Source of the DNA: an uncultured Lachnospiraceae bacterium
GTDB lineage: Bacteria > Bacillota > Clostridia > Lachnospirales > Lachnospiraceae
Reading direction: 5' to 3'
Assembly: GCA_934371505.1 (NCBI GenBank)
Contig: CAKRNW010000071.1
Coordinates: 1 to 11,818 of the forward strand
DNA length: 11,818 nucleotides
Made by a program: the position numbers and the translations under genes. The notes below the pieces were generated by a model. That model did not search any database, was not told the DNA's origin, and saw nothing but the letters and a program-made list of their open reading frames with translations. Below, one piece after another: positions 1 to 5,442 of this stretch. Within the stretch, counting starts at the first letter, position 1, and each line of letters begins with the position of its first letter.

Positions 1-8
1 ATCGCATC

Positions 9-227
9 CTATCTCAGGATCTTGCAATCCGGCTCCACCTTGGCACAGGTCTTCACAACCTCATCCATAATGGCATCAAATTTGTCGTCTTCTGCATCAA
101 TCGTCATCTTCTGCGCCATAAAGCTTACTACAGCATCGTTGACACCGGGAATCTTTTTGATAGCCTCTTCCATTTTTGCTGCACAGTTCGCGCAATCCAG
201 ATCTTCCAGTTTAAATTTCTTTTTCAT
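9..227 (-). CDS. Small heavy-metal-associated (HMA) domain protein, probable Zn/Cd-type metal chaperone
   Basis: A 72-residue protein that is essentially one HMA (ferredoxin-like) domain. The metal-binding CxxC sits near residues 12-15 in the context DLDCANCA, followed by a helix (KMEEAIKKIPGV). In P-type ATPases and their chaperones an Asp just before the first Cys (DCxxC) is typical of Zn/Cd/Pb/Co systems, whereas MxCxxC is typical of copper; that is family knowledge, so the metal is inferred. The ATG is preceded by AAAAGGAG at 236-243. It lies 34 nt downstream of a CadC-type repressor on the same strand, so it is probably co-transcribed with it. Such small HMA genes often sit directly before a heavy-metal P-type ATPase, which here would be beyond the left edge. 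Only 8 nt follow the stop codon in the window. Confidence 0.85.
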   Translation of the reverse strand: MKKKFKLEDLDCANCAAKMEEAIKKIPGVNDAVVSFMAQKMTIDAEDDKFDAIMDEVVKTCAKVEPDCKILR

Positions 228-261
228 GATTATAGTCTCCTTTTCTTCTATCTTAAATTCT

Positions 262-621
262 TCATTCTAAAATATGTTCCATTCCCTGACCGATGATCGT
301 CCGTACATGATCATCCGCTAATGAATAAAAAACGGATTTTCCTTCCCGACGGCTGGTTACCAGCTTCGCCTGTTTGAGAATTTTCAGTTGATGAGAAATT
401 GCCGATTGATTCATGTTCAGGGTCTCTGCCAGATCACAGACACATACCTCCGCCTCAAACAGCACAAACAGAATTCGAATGCGTGTGGAATCTCCAAACA
501 CCTTAAACAGATCTGCAAGGTCACTGAGCTGCTCTTCCCCGGGCATCTGTTCTCTTACAACCTTTAATCGGTCTGTATGAACGCAATTCTCATCGCAGCA
601 CTCTACCCCTTCTATTTTCAA
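262..621 (-). CDS. ArsR/SmtB-family metal-sensing repressor, CadC type
   Basis: A winged-helix metalloregulator of 119 residues from a TTG start. I chose TTG at 619-621 over an in-frame ATG at 672 because AGGAGG lies 8 nt upstream of it and because the predicted transcription start and operator overlap the ATG. Numbered from the TTG, the protein has Cys8, Cys9 and Cys13 in the N-terminal arm and Cys60/Cys62 in EVCVCDL, which match the alpha3N site of CadC. It also has Asp103, His105, His116 and Glu119 in the exact DxHx10HxxE pattern of the alpha5 site. The recognition helix is near MNQSAISHQLKIL. CadC and relatives bind Cd, Pb or Zn and release their operator to derepress efflux; that role is inferred here. 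The downstream small HMA protein fits a Zn/Cd/Pb resistance operon. Confidence 0.9.
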   Translation of the reverse strand: MKIEGVECCDENCVHTDRLKVVREQMPGEEQLSDLADLFKVFGDSTRIRILFVLFEAEVCVCDLAETLNMNQSAISHQLKILKQAKLVTSRREGKSVFYSLADDHVRTIIGQGMEHILE

Positions 622-650
622 TGTTTTCACCTCCTGGTTTCTTTTCGCCT

Positions 651-678
651 GAACATATGATAGTTTGTTCATATGTTC
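651..678. promoter_or_regulatory. Probable ArsR/CadC operator (perfect 10-8-10 inverted repeat)
   Basis: GAACATATGA at 651-660 and TCATATGTTC at 669-678 are perfect reverse complements separated by 8 nt. The ATATGAACA/TGTTCATAT elements are characteristic of ArsR/SmtB operators. The site lies just downstream of the -10 box and covers the expected transcription start, so a bound repressor would block the promoter. Autoregulation by the adjacent repressor is inferred. Confidence 0.75.
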
Positions 679-707
679 ATGGTATATCCATTGCCTATGA
701 ATGTCAA
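679..707 (-). promoter_or_regulatory. Sigma-A promoter of the arsR-HMA operon
   Basis: On the minus strand a perfect -35 TTGACA (702-707) is followed after 17 nt by TACCAT (679-684), a 4/6 match to TATAAT. The predicted start near 672 leads straight into the operator repeat. The -35 lies 9 nt beyond the stop of the TetR gene. No terminator hairpin is visible between them, so some read-through from the TetR gene is possible. Confidence 0.7.
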
Positions 708-716
708 TCCCTATTT

Positions 717-1346
717 TCAGGTTTTATTAAAAATTCCTCTCCAGCCGTCTCTTAAATAGGGAAAGATTTGATTCAGGTATTGATGCGCCTGTTCTTCATT
801 GCCAGCGTTTGTCATAATAAAGACAAAAACATCCACATACATATGGGACAGCCAGCTGATCAGTTCTTCCGAAACCCGGGGTGTTCCGGTTTTTGCCGTG
901 ATTGCATCTGCCAGAATGCGATTCTGTCTGCAGGTAATCATAGCAAAGGATTCCTCCACATGTTCCAGATGAGATCCTTGTGCTTTCGTTAGAAGAAGCC
1001 GGAATTCTTCCCGATGGGCAAATAATTCCTGAAGAATCCTTTCACAGGTTTTTCTGCTGGCCGAGTCATCGACGGGATCAAATTTCGTGTCCGACACTCT
1101 TCTCTTCTGTTCCTGATAGTGCATCAACAGGATTGCATTCACATTTTGCATGGGTTCCTGTACCAGGGAGGTAAACAGATCCTCTTTGTCCCTGAAAAAA
1201 AAGTAGAGCGCACCGGTAGTAACCCCTGCATTGGTACAAATGGTACGCAGGGAGGCTTTCATAAAGCCTTTCTCGGCAAACTCTACTTTTGCTTGTTCCA
1301 GTAATTTCTGTCTGGTTTTTTTCTTATCTTCTTTTTCGGTTTTCAT
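717..1346 (-). CDS. TetR/AcrR-family transcriptional regulator
   Basis: A TetR-type one-component repressor of 209 residues from the ATG at 1346. The N-terminal DNA-binding domain is clear: helix 1 (RQKLLEQAKVEFAEKG), then the helix-turn-helix SLRTICTNAGVTTGALYFFF with the family's GALYxxFxxKEDLF ending. The rest is an alpha-helical ligand and dimerisation domain with no motif that identifies a ligand. Alternative starts are an ATG at 1358 and a TTG at 1364. I chose 1346 because the N-terminus then has typical family length, but all three have weak ribosome sites (a GGATGG lies 8 nt before 1346). The gene has its own promoter and a palindrome at its start, which suggests autoregulation. Its target is unknown; the feo-linked genes upstream are the nearest candidates. 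Confidence 0.85.
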   Translation of the reverse strand: MKTEKEDKKKTRQKLLEQAKVEFAEKGFMKASLRTICTNAGVTTGALYFFFRDKEDLFTSLVQEPMQNVNAILLMHYQEQKRRVSDTKFDPVDDSASRKTCERILQELFAHREEFRLLLTKAQGSHLEHVEESFAMITCRQNRILADAITAKTGTPRVSEELISWLSHMYVDVFVFIMTNAGNEEQAHQYLNQIFPYLRDGWRGIFNKT

Positions 1347-1363
1347 CCACGGTTCCATCCACA

Positions 1364-1376
1364 ATAACAGTGTTAT
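1364..1376. promoter_or_regulatory. Possible TetR operator (ATAACA-G-TGTTAT)
   Basis: A perfect 6-1-6 inverted repeat, ATAACA (1364-1369), G, TGTTAT (1371-1376), lies between the predicted -10 box and the TetR start codon. Palindromes in this position are typical TetR self-operators. The assignment rests only on symmetry and location. Confidence 0.45.
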
Positions 1377-1385
1377 GTTTCTTTT

Positions 1386-1414
1386 AGGCTACCGTGCTTT
1401 TCACCTTTTGTCAA
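1386..1414 (-). promoter_or_regulatory. Promoter of the TetR-family gene
   Basis: Minus strand: a perfect -35 TTGACA (1409-1414), a 17-nt spacer, then TAGCCT (1386-1391), a weak 3/6 match to the -10 consensus. The -35 overlaps the stop codon of the preceding HMA gene. The weak -10 suggests a modest basal promoter. Confidence 0.5.
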
Positions 1415-1776
1415 GCTTTCTGCTCCACTTCACCTGGTTCGTAACCACTATGCCAGATCGTCTGTCTGATTGTGGCAGACTCCATCGGTTCTTTGGAATG
1501 GATCAATACGTTTTTCCTACTGACATTTGCTTCTGCAATACAACCGTTGGCATTAAAAGCATTCTCAACCGCACGTTTGCAGTTACTGCAGGTCATCCCA
1601 TTGACCTGTGCAAGGTACGTATAAGTGTAATGGGATATGTCCTGATCCTGTGCCTTTACTTTTTTCACAGTATCGCCTCCGGCACCACAGCAGCCATGCT
1701 GTACACGCTTGACTGCCCCCCGGACTCCTATAAAACATATAACGATAATAATTGCTACAATAATTGCATTTCCCAT
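1411..1776 (-). CDS. Membrane-anchored HMA-domain protein of the feo operon
   Basis: A 121-residue protein with three parts: a single N-terminal membrane helix (about residues 3-19, AIIVAIIIVICFIGV), a short basic linker with a Cys pair (HGCCGAGG, Cys29 and Cys30), and a C-terminal HMA domain with Cys63/Cys66 in NGMTCSNCKRAVENAF. The helix-plus-Gly/Cys start resembles FeoB-associated Cys-rich membrane proteins, while the second half is a classical metal-chaperone fold. The GMTCxxC context is the one usually seen in copper chaperones, unlike the DCxxC of the small HMA protein at the left edge. I start it at ATG 1776; an upstream in-frame TTG at 1821 would overlap the Fur-like gene and looks worse. 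It begins 26 nt after that gene's stop, so it is probably the last gene of the feo transcript. Handing metal to or from the membrane is inference. Confidence 0.75.
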   Translation of the reverse strand: MGNAIIVAIIIVICFIGVRGAVKRVQHGCCGAGGDTVKKVKAQDQDISHYTYTYLAQVNGMTCSNCKRAVENAFNANGCIAEANVSRKNVLIHSKEPMESATIRQTIWHSGYEPGEVEQKA

Positions 1777-1802
1777 TTCTTCGCACTTTCTGCCTGTCGG
1801 AT

Positions 1803-2249
1803 TTATGATGCGCTGCCACAAGCCTGAACGGTCACACTTCTAATCTTCTGCTCCGTCACATAGCCACAGGCCTTCATTCCTGCCTGAATCACAGATTTCC
1901 ATTTCTGTGCGGATAAATGCTGCACCGTATTGTCATCCAGCTCTACCACGCAGACATTCTCCTTAAGGCATCCCATGTCACAATTGTCGCAGGAAATCTT
2001 ATACATGTTTTTCCGGTTGATTGCCCCGATTTCTTCCAGGGTATTTACCATCCGGTAAACCGTAGCCGTGCCGATTCCGGAATCCCGCTGCGATGCACGG
2101 TAAAAGATTTCTTTACAACAGGAACATTCTTCTTCCAGAATGATGTCCAGCAGCATCAACCGCTGTTTGGTAATGCGGCATCCCTGTTCCTTGAGTTTAG
2201 CGAGCACCGCTTCTTTCTGCATTTTTGTTTTTTCTATTGTTTCCTGCAT
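1803..2249 (-). CDS. Fur-family-like, Cys-rich transcriptional regulator
   Basis: A 148-residue protein. The N-terminal half (about residues 10-85) is a clear Fur winged helix: ITKQRLMLLDIIL, then the recognition helix GIGTATVYRMVNTLEEIGAI. The C-terminal half is atypical. It lacks the HHDH metal-site motif of classical Fur, PerR and Zur and instead carries scattered cysteines (10 in total). These include a CSCC cluster at 42-45 inside the DNA-binding domain and Cys87/Cys90/Cys94/Cys100 in a short connector (SCDNCDMGC). The start is well supported by AGAGGA 6 nt before the ATG. It lies 18 nt after the FeoB-associated peptide gene and within the feo run, so it probably regulates iron uptake. 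Whether it senses Fe, Fe-S clusters, thiol state or another metal cannot be read from the sequence. Confidence 0.8.
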   Translation of the reverse strand: MQETIEKTKMQKEAVLAKLKEQGCRITKQRLMLLDIILEEECSCCKEIFYRASQRDSGIGTATVYRMVNTLEEIGAINRKNMYKISCDNCDMGCLKENVCVVELDDNTVQHLSAQKWKSVIQAGMKACGYVTEQKIRSVTVQACGSAS

Positions 2250-2267
2250 CCCGAGTCCTCTTAAAGG

Positions 2268-2426
2268 CTAATGACACCCTTTACAATGTGAACAATCACC
2301 ACCACAGCCTCCTAAGGATTTCCCCTTCTTTTTGTTATGAATCATCCATCTGATGATTGCCGCAGCGATAAGCAGCAGGATTGCACACACGATAATGTTT
2401 GCCAGGTTATTCATAATAAATTGCAT
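2268..2426 (-). CDS. FeoB-associated Cys-rich membrane protein (52 aa)
   Basis: A short gene of 52 codons plus stop. It starts at ATG 2426 with a strong AGGAGG 5 nt upstream and ends at TAG 2268-2270. The peptide has one membrane helix (about residues 8-26, LANIIVCAILLLIAAAII), a basic stop-transfer stretch (RWMIHNKKKGK), and a Gly/Cys-rich tail with Cys41, Cys45, Cys48 and Cys51 (GGCGGDCSHCKGCH). This is the layout of the FeoB-associated Cys-rich membrane protein family found beside feoB in Firmicutes. The tail is expected on the cytoplasmic side near the FeoB permease, where it might bind Fe(II) or an Fe-S cluster. Family membership is well supported by layout and position; the function is not established. 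Confidence 0.85.
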   Translation of the reverse strand: MQFIMNNLANIIVCAILLLIAAAIIRWMIHNKKKGKSLGGCGGDCSHCKGCH

Positions 2427-2452
2427 AGGTTCCTCCTTTGAAGGCTGACTGA

Positions 2453-2557
2453 TTACTTAAAAAATCCAATGATAATTTTTGCTGCCAGTGCCAACAGCAA
2501 CAGCAAAATCACAAGGACAACAATGTCCGTAGTTCCCAATGTTAAATTTGTTGTCAT
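2453..2557 (-). CDS. 34-residue single-span membrane peptide directly after feoB
   Basis: An ATG 3 nt after the feoB stop opens a 34-codon frame encoding a short polar start (MTTNLTLGTTD), one long hydrophobic helix (about residues 11-26, rich in Leu/Val/Ile) and a short basic C-terminus ending IIIGFFK. It has no cysteine. No good ribosome site precedes it, so translational coupling to feoB termination is likely. It fills the space between feoB and the Cys-rich peptide gene with only 26 nt left over, which supports a real gene. It may be a Cys-less relative of the FeoB-associated small proteins or a FeoB accessory helix; I do not recognise a specific family. Confidence 0.6.
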   Translation of the reverse strand: MTTNLTLGTTDIVVLVILLLLLALAAKIIIGFFK

Positions 2558-2560
2558 AAT

Positions 2561-4693
2561 TTACGCTGCCTGTTTTACACCACTCACTTTTTTGCTGGGG
2601 TCCTTACGGAACAGCAGATACAATACACCAATCAGAACAATGAACGCTGCAACGGTTCCGATACCGAAAGCAACTTCGCCTACTAACAGTCCGCCAATCT
2701 GATAAATCATCAGTGCGATGCAGTATGCGGTTACGTTCTGGAATAACAGTGCAAACCAGAAGTATTTGCGGTTGCCCATTTCCTTTGCCATGGTAGAGAT
2801 TGCTGCCAGGCAGGGTGAATCAAACAGGTTGAATACCAGGAAGGATACAGCTGCAATTCCGGTAGGGAAGAATGCTGCAAACTGATCATGCATGGACAGT
2901 TCGTATTCCTCTACCTCACCGAGACCGGCTAATACACCCATGGTAGATACGATACCTTCTTTTGCTACGAAACCACTGAGACAGGATGCAACTGCCTGCC
3001 AGGTACCGAAACCTAACGGTTTGAAGATCCAGGCGATTGCGCCACCGATGGCAGCTAAGAAGCAGTAGTCGGTATCAACTAAACCGAATACGCCATCCTG
3101 AATACCAAAGCTTCCTAAGAACCACATTACTGCACAGCATAGGAACAGGATAGTTCCTGCTTTTTTCAGGAATGCCCATACACGCTCCCAGACATGAAGG
3201 AGAACACCTTTAATGGAAGGAATGTGGTACTGGGGCAGCTCCATAACGAAAGGAGCGGGATCGCCGGCAAAATACTTGGTTTTCTTTAAAATGATACAGG
3301 AAATGATAACTACAAATACTCCTAAGAAGTACATTGCAGGAGCCATCCACCATGCACCGCCCATCAGGAAGCCTGCGATTAAAGCGATAACAGGAAGTTT
3401 TGCACCACAGGGGATGTTAGTTGTAGTAATCATGGTCATGCGACGGTCTTTCTCGTTCTCAATGGTACGGGTAGACATGATACCGGGAACTCCACATCCG
3501 GAACCGACCAGGAAAGAGATGAAGCTCTTACCGGAAAGACCGAATTTGCGGAAAATACGATCCATGATGAAAGCAACACGAGCCATATAACCACAATCCT
3601 CCAGGATGGACAAAAACAGGAATACGATTGCCATCTGGGGAGCAAAACCGATAGGTGCTGCCAGACCACCGATGATACCGTCAACAACAAGGGATACTAC
3701 CCAGTCTGCTGCACCGGCATTTTCCAAAAGTCCCTGAACACCAGGCTGGATCCATTCACCAAACAAAGTATCGTTGGTCCAGTCGGTTACGATTCCGCCT
3801 AGAGTACTTACAGAAATATAATACACGAAAAACATGATCACTGCAAAGATGGGAAGTGCAAGCCATCTGTTGGTTACAACCTTATCAATCTTATCGGAGG
3901 TGCTGAGTTTTCCGGCATTTTTCTTAGTAACACACTCACCGATAATCTTGGATATGTAGTTATATCTCTCATTGGTGATAATACTCTCGGTATCATCATC
4001 CATCGCATCTTCCAGTTTTTTGATCTGTGCAGATACATCAGGTACACTGTTTAAGAGGGTTCCGATCTTCTCATCCTTCTCCAACAGTTTAATGGCGAAA
4101 AATCTCTTCTGGGATTCCTCCACACCGATCAGCTTATCAGAAACTTCAGCGATTGCATTCTCCACGGTTGCATCAAACTCATGTTTTACAGCATTTACCT
4201 TTTTGCTCTTTGCCAGTGCTGCTGCTTTCTTTGCTGCCTCTTCAATGCCGGTTCCTTTCAGTGCAGAAATGGCAACAACCTCACAGCCCAGCTTATCTGC
4301 TAACTTATTGAGATGAACCTTATCCCCGTTCTTCTCCAGAAGATCCATCATATTGACAGCCATCACCACAGGGATTCCCAGCTCTAACAGCTGTGTGGAC
4401 AGATAAAGGTTACGTTCAATGTTGGTACCATCCACAATATTGATGATGGCATCCGGTCTTTCTCCTACCAGATAATTTCTGGCTACTACTTCCTCAAGGG
4501 TGTAGGGAGACAGGGAATAGATACCCGGAAGGTCAACAATGCTTACATCCTTCTCAGTTTTCAGTTTACCTTCTTTCTTCTCAACAGTAACTCCCGGCCA
4601 GTTACCAACGTACTGCTTGGAGCCTGTCAGCGCATTAAACAATGTAGTTTTGCCGCAGTTTGGGTTACCTGCCAATGCAATTTTAACAGACAT
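2561..4693 (-). CDS. feoB: Ferrous iron transport protein B
   Basis: The GTP-gated Fe(II) permease of the inner membrane, 710 residues, a normal length for the family. The N-terminal G domain shows G1 GNPNCGKT (9-16), the switch-I segment NWPGVTVE (31-38), G3 DLPG (54-57), G4 NMMD (114-117) and G5 SALKGTG (143-149). A helical GDI-like spacer (about 160-270) follows, then a polytopic membrane domain with the conserved gate segment SGCGVPGIMSTRT and its Cys. The C-terminus ends in a short basic tail without cysteines; the Cys-rich element is supplied by the separate peptide two genes downstream. The start is fixed by TGGAGGT shortly upstream of the ATG. It sits 66 nt after a feoA, and a candidate operator and promoter lie in that gap. 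Confidence 0.98.
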   Translation of the reverse strand: MSVKIALAGNPNCGKTTLFNALTGSKQYVGNWPGVTVEKKEGKLKTEKDVSIVDLPGIYSLSPYTLEEVVARNYLVGERPDAIINIVDGTNIERNLYLSTQLLELGIPVVMAVNMMDLLEKNGDKVHLNKLADKLGCEVVAISALKGTGIEEAAKKAAALAKSKKVNAVKHEFDATVENAIAEVSDKLIGVEESQKRFFAIKLLEKDEKIGTLLNSVPDVSAQIKKLEDAMDDDTESIITNERYNYISKIIGECVTKKNAGKLSTSDKIDKVVTNRWLALPIFAVIMFFVYYISVSTLGGIVTDWTNDTLFGEWIQPGVQGLLENAGAADWVVSLVVDGIIGGLAAPIGFAPQMAIVFLFLSILEDCGYMARVAFIMDRIFRKFGLSGKSFISFLVGSGCGVPGIMSTRTIENEKDRRMTMITTTNIPCGAKLPVIALIAGFLMGGAWWMAPAMYFLGVFVVIISCIILKKTKYFAGDPAPFVMELPQYHIPSIKGVLLHVWERVWAFLKKAGTILFLCCAVMWFLGSFGIQDGVFGLVDTDYCFLAAIGGAIAWIFKPLGFGTWQAVASCLSGFVAKEGIVSTMGVLAGLGEVEEYELSMHDQFAAFFPTGIAAVSFLVFNLFDSPCLAAISTMAKEMGNRKYFWFALLFQNVTAYCIALMIYQIGGLLVGEVAFGIGTVAAFIVLIGVLYLLFRKDPSKKVSGVKQAA

Positions 4694-4722
4694 GTCTTAC
4701 CTCCATTTGATTTAACTCATTT

Positions 4723-4751
4723 TTATTAGTTTTATCTAACTTCTGTGTAAA
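4723..4751 (-). promoter_or_regulatory. Possible secondary promoter for feoB
   Basis: Minus strand: TTTACA (4746-4751), a 17-nt spacer, then TAATAA (4723-4728). The -35 is a good match and the -10 is poor. The main support is that a palindrome similar to the one on the main feo promoter overlaps it. It could give feoB expression independent of the two feoA genes. Confidence 0.3.
4725..4740. promoter_or_regulatory. Second TTAG-N6-CTAA palindrome, upstream of feoB
   Basis: ATTAGTTTTATCTAAC is identical at 13 of 16 positions to the palindrome on the main feo promoter (5329-5344), with the same arm spacing. Recurrence in the only sizeable gap of the feo run suggests a binding site for the same regulator. 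A DtxR-like iron or manganese repressor is one possibility because of the TTAG/CTAA arms, but this is not proven. Confidence 0.5.
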
Positions 4752-4759
4752 AAAAATTT

Positions 4760-4978
4760 TTATTCAACCTCGATCATTTCTGCATCTGCCTTTCGCAAAG
4801 ACAGCTCATAGCCGCGCACGGTTACTTCCACCGGATCGCCTAACGGTGCAACCTTACGGACATAGATCTGCACACCCTTGGTAATACCCATATCCATGAT
4901 TCTTCTCTTGACCGGGCCTTCACCTGCCAGCTTCTTTACAGTAACTGTCTGGCCGACAGCCGCTTCCTTTAAAGTCAT
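4760..4978 (-). CDS. feoA: Ferrous iron transport protein A (FeoA), copy nearest feoB
   Basis: A small SH3-like cytoplasmic protein of 72 residues that partners FeoB. It begins MTLKEAAVGQTVTVKKL, has the typical KRRIMDMGITKGVQI core, and ends with the family pattern of a short beta strand (PVEVTVRGYELSLRKADAEMIEV). I place the start at ATG 4978: GGAGG lies 10 nt upstream, and a GTG one codon earlier is equally spaced for initiation. A longer frame from 5038 would add an unlikely 20-residue extension that includes the ribosome site. It follows the other feoA after 62 nt and precedes feoB. Confidence 0.92.
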   Translation of the reverse strand: MTLKEAAVGQTVTVKKLAGEGPVKRRIMDMGITKGVQIYVRKVAPLGDPVEVTVRGYELSLRKADAEMIEVE

Positions 4979-5040
4979 CACGTATTTTCCTCCATTCTCA
5001 CACTTTATCATATTCAGCCTGATCGGCATAAATATCACTT

Positions 5041-5253
5041 TTAAACCATAATTTTCATTGCCATATCTTTTCCGATGGCAACACGGGAGTCTTTGATGTT
5101 GACAATCATATTGCCGGCAGCTTCCGAAATCACGGTTACTGCACCTCCCTCAATAAATCCCAGTTTTTCCAAAAACAAACGAATTTCTTCTTTTCCTCCC
5201 ACCTTTTTGATGGTTTGTTCTTCACCTTTTGTGGCCATTGTCAGCGGCATCAT
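5041..5253 (-). CDS. feoA: Ferrous iron transport protein A (FeoA), promoter-proximal copy
   Basis: The first gene of the feo run, 70 residues, also a FeoA-type SH3-like domain: the segment EEIRLFLEKLGFIEGGAVTVISE corresponds to the RRxxxMGxxxGxxVxV core, and RVAIGKDMAMKIMV to the C-terminal strand. It is clearly diverged from the second copy, so this is an old duplication rather than a recent one. AGAGGA 4 nt before the ATG marks the start (a second ATG follows immediately). Tandem feoA genes before feoB are common in clostridia and may form distinct subunits of the FeoB complex. Confidence 0.9.
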   Translation of the reverse strand: MMPLTMATKGEEQTIKKVGGKEEIRLFLEKLGFIEGGAVTVISEAAGNMIVNIKDSRVAIGKDMAMKIMV

Positions 5254-5299
5254 CTCATCCTCTTTTCTGTTTGTGTCATCTAGTTTTTGTTAGCGTAGT

Positions 5300-5314
5300 T
5301 GATAATGAATTTCA
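5300..5314. promoter_or_regulatory. Fur-box-like sequence downstream of the feo promoter
   Basis: TGATAATGAATTTCA matches the 7-1-7 Fur consensus TGATAATnATTATCA at 12 of 14 defined positions. It lies roughly 11-25 nt downstream of the predicted feo transcription start, a suitable place for repression. It partly overlaps the inverted repeat at 5304-5328. Confidence 0.5.
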
Positions 5315-5328
5315 CTAACCAATTCATT
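5304..5328. repeat. Perfect 8-9-8 inverted repeat at the feo transcription start
   Basis: AATGAATT (5304-5311) and AATTCATT (5321-5328) are exact reverse complements with a 9-nt spacer. It may be an operator or may form a 5'-end hairpin that stabilises the feo mRNA. Its position at the predicted start allows either. Confidence 0.45.
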
Positions 5329-5344
5329 GTTAGTATAATCTAAC
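5329..5344. promoter_or_regulatory. Operator-like palindrome GTTAG-N6-CTAAC on the feo -10 box
   Basis: GTTAGTATAATCTAAC has perfect 5-bp arms around 6 nt and fully contains the feo -10 hexamer (5332-5337). A bound protein would exclude RNA polymerase. A near copy occurs upstream of feoB (4725-4740). The TTAG/CTAA arms recall DtxR-family sites, but the regulator is unknown. Confidence 0.55.
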
Positions 5345-5360
5345 GCTATTTAGATGTCAA
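5332..5360 (-). promoter_or_regulatory. Main sigma-A promoter of the feo operon
   Basis: Minus strand: perfect -35 TTGACA (5355-5360), 17-nt spacer, -10 TATACT (5332-5337, 5/6). This is the strongest promoter in the window by consensus. The A/T-rich stretch just upstream (5361-5386) could act as an UP element. The predicted start near 5325 leaves about 70 nt of leader before feoA. Confidence 0.85.
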
Positions 5361-5363
5361 TAA

Positions 5364-5386
5364 CCATTTAACAAAATTTTAAATGG
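5364..5386. repeat. Perfect 8-7-8 inverted repeat between the divergent promoters
   Basis: CCATTTAA (5364-5371) and TTAAATGG (5379-5386) are exact reverse complements. The repeat lies immediately upstream of the feo -35 and about 17 nt before the folT -35. It could be an activator or repressor site for either promoter; no regulator is identified. Confidence 0.4.
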
Positions 5387-5402
5387 ATTTTGCCAGCCCC
5401 TA

Positions 5403-5431
5403 TTGCAATATGTACAAAAGGATGTTATAGT
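5403..5431 (+). promoter_or_regulatory. Promoter of folT
   Basis: Plus strand: TTGCAA (5403-5408, 4/6), 17-nt spacer, TATAGT (5426-5431, 5/6). The predicted start near 5438 falls just before the riboswitch aptamer, as expected. Confidence 0.7.
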
Positions 5432-5442
5432 GTGTGCAATAT

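Noticed and set aside
4741..4764. A/T-rich run after the second feoA as a terminator
   Set aside because: There is a T-run but no stable GC stem before it, so termination is unlikely; it fits better as promoter or spacer DNA.
4979..5038. A 20-residue N-terminal extension of the second feoA
   Set aside because: The extension contains the GGAGG ribosome site and does not match the FeoA N-terminus; the protein starts at 4978.
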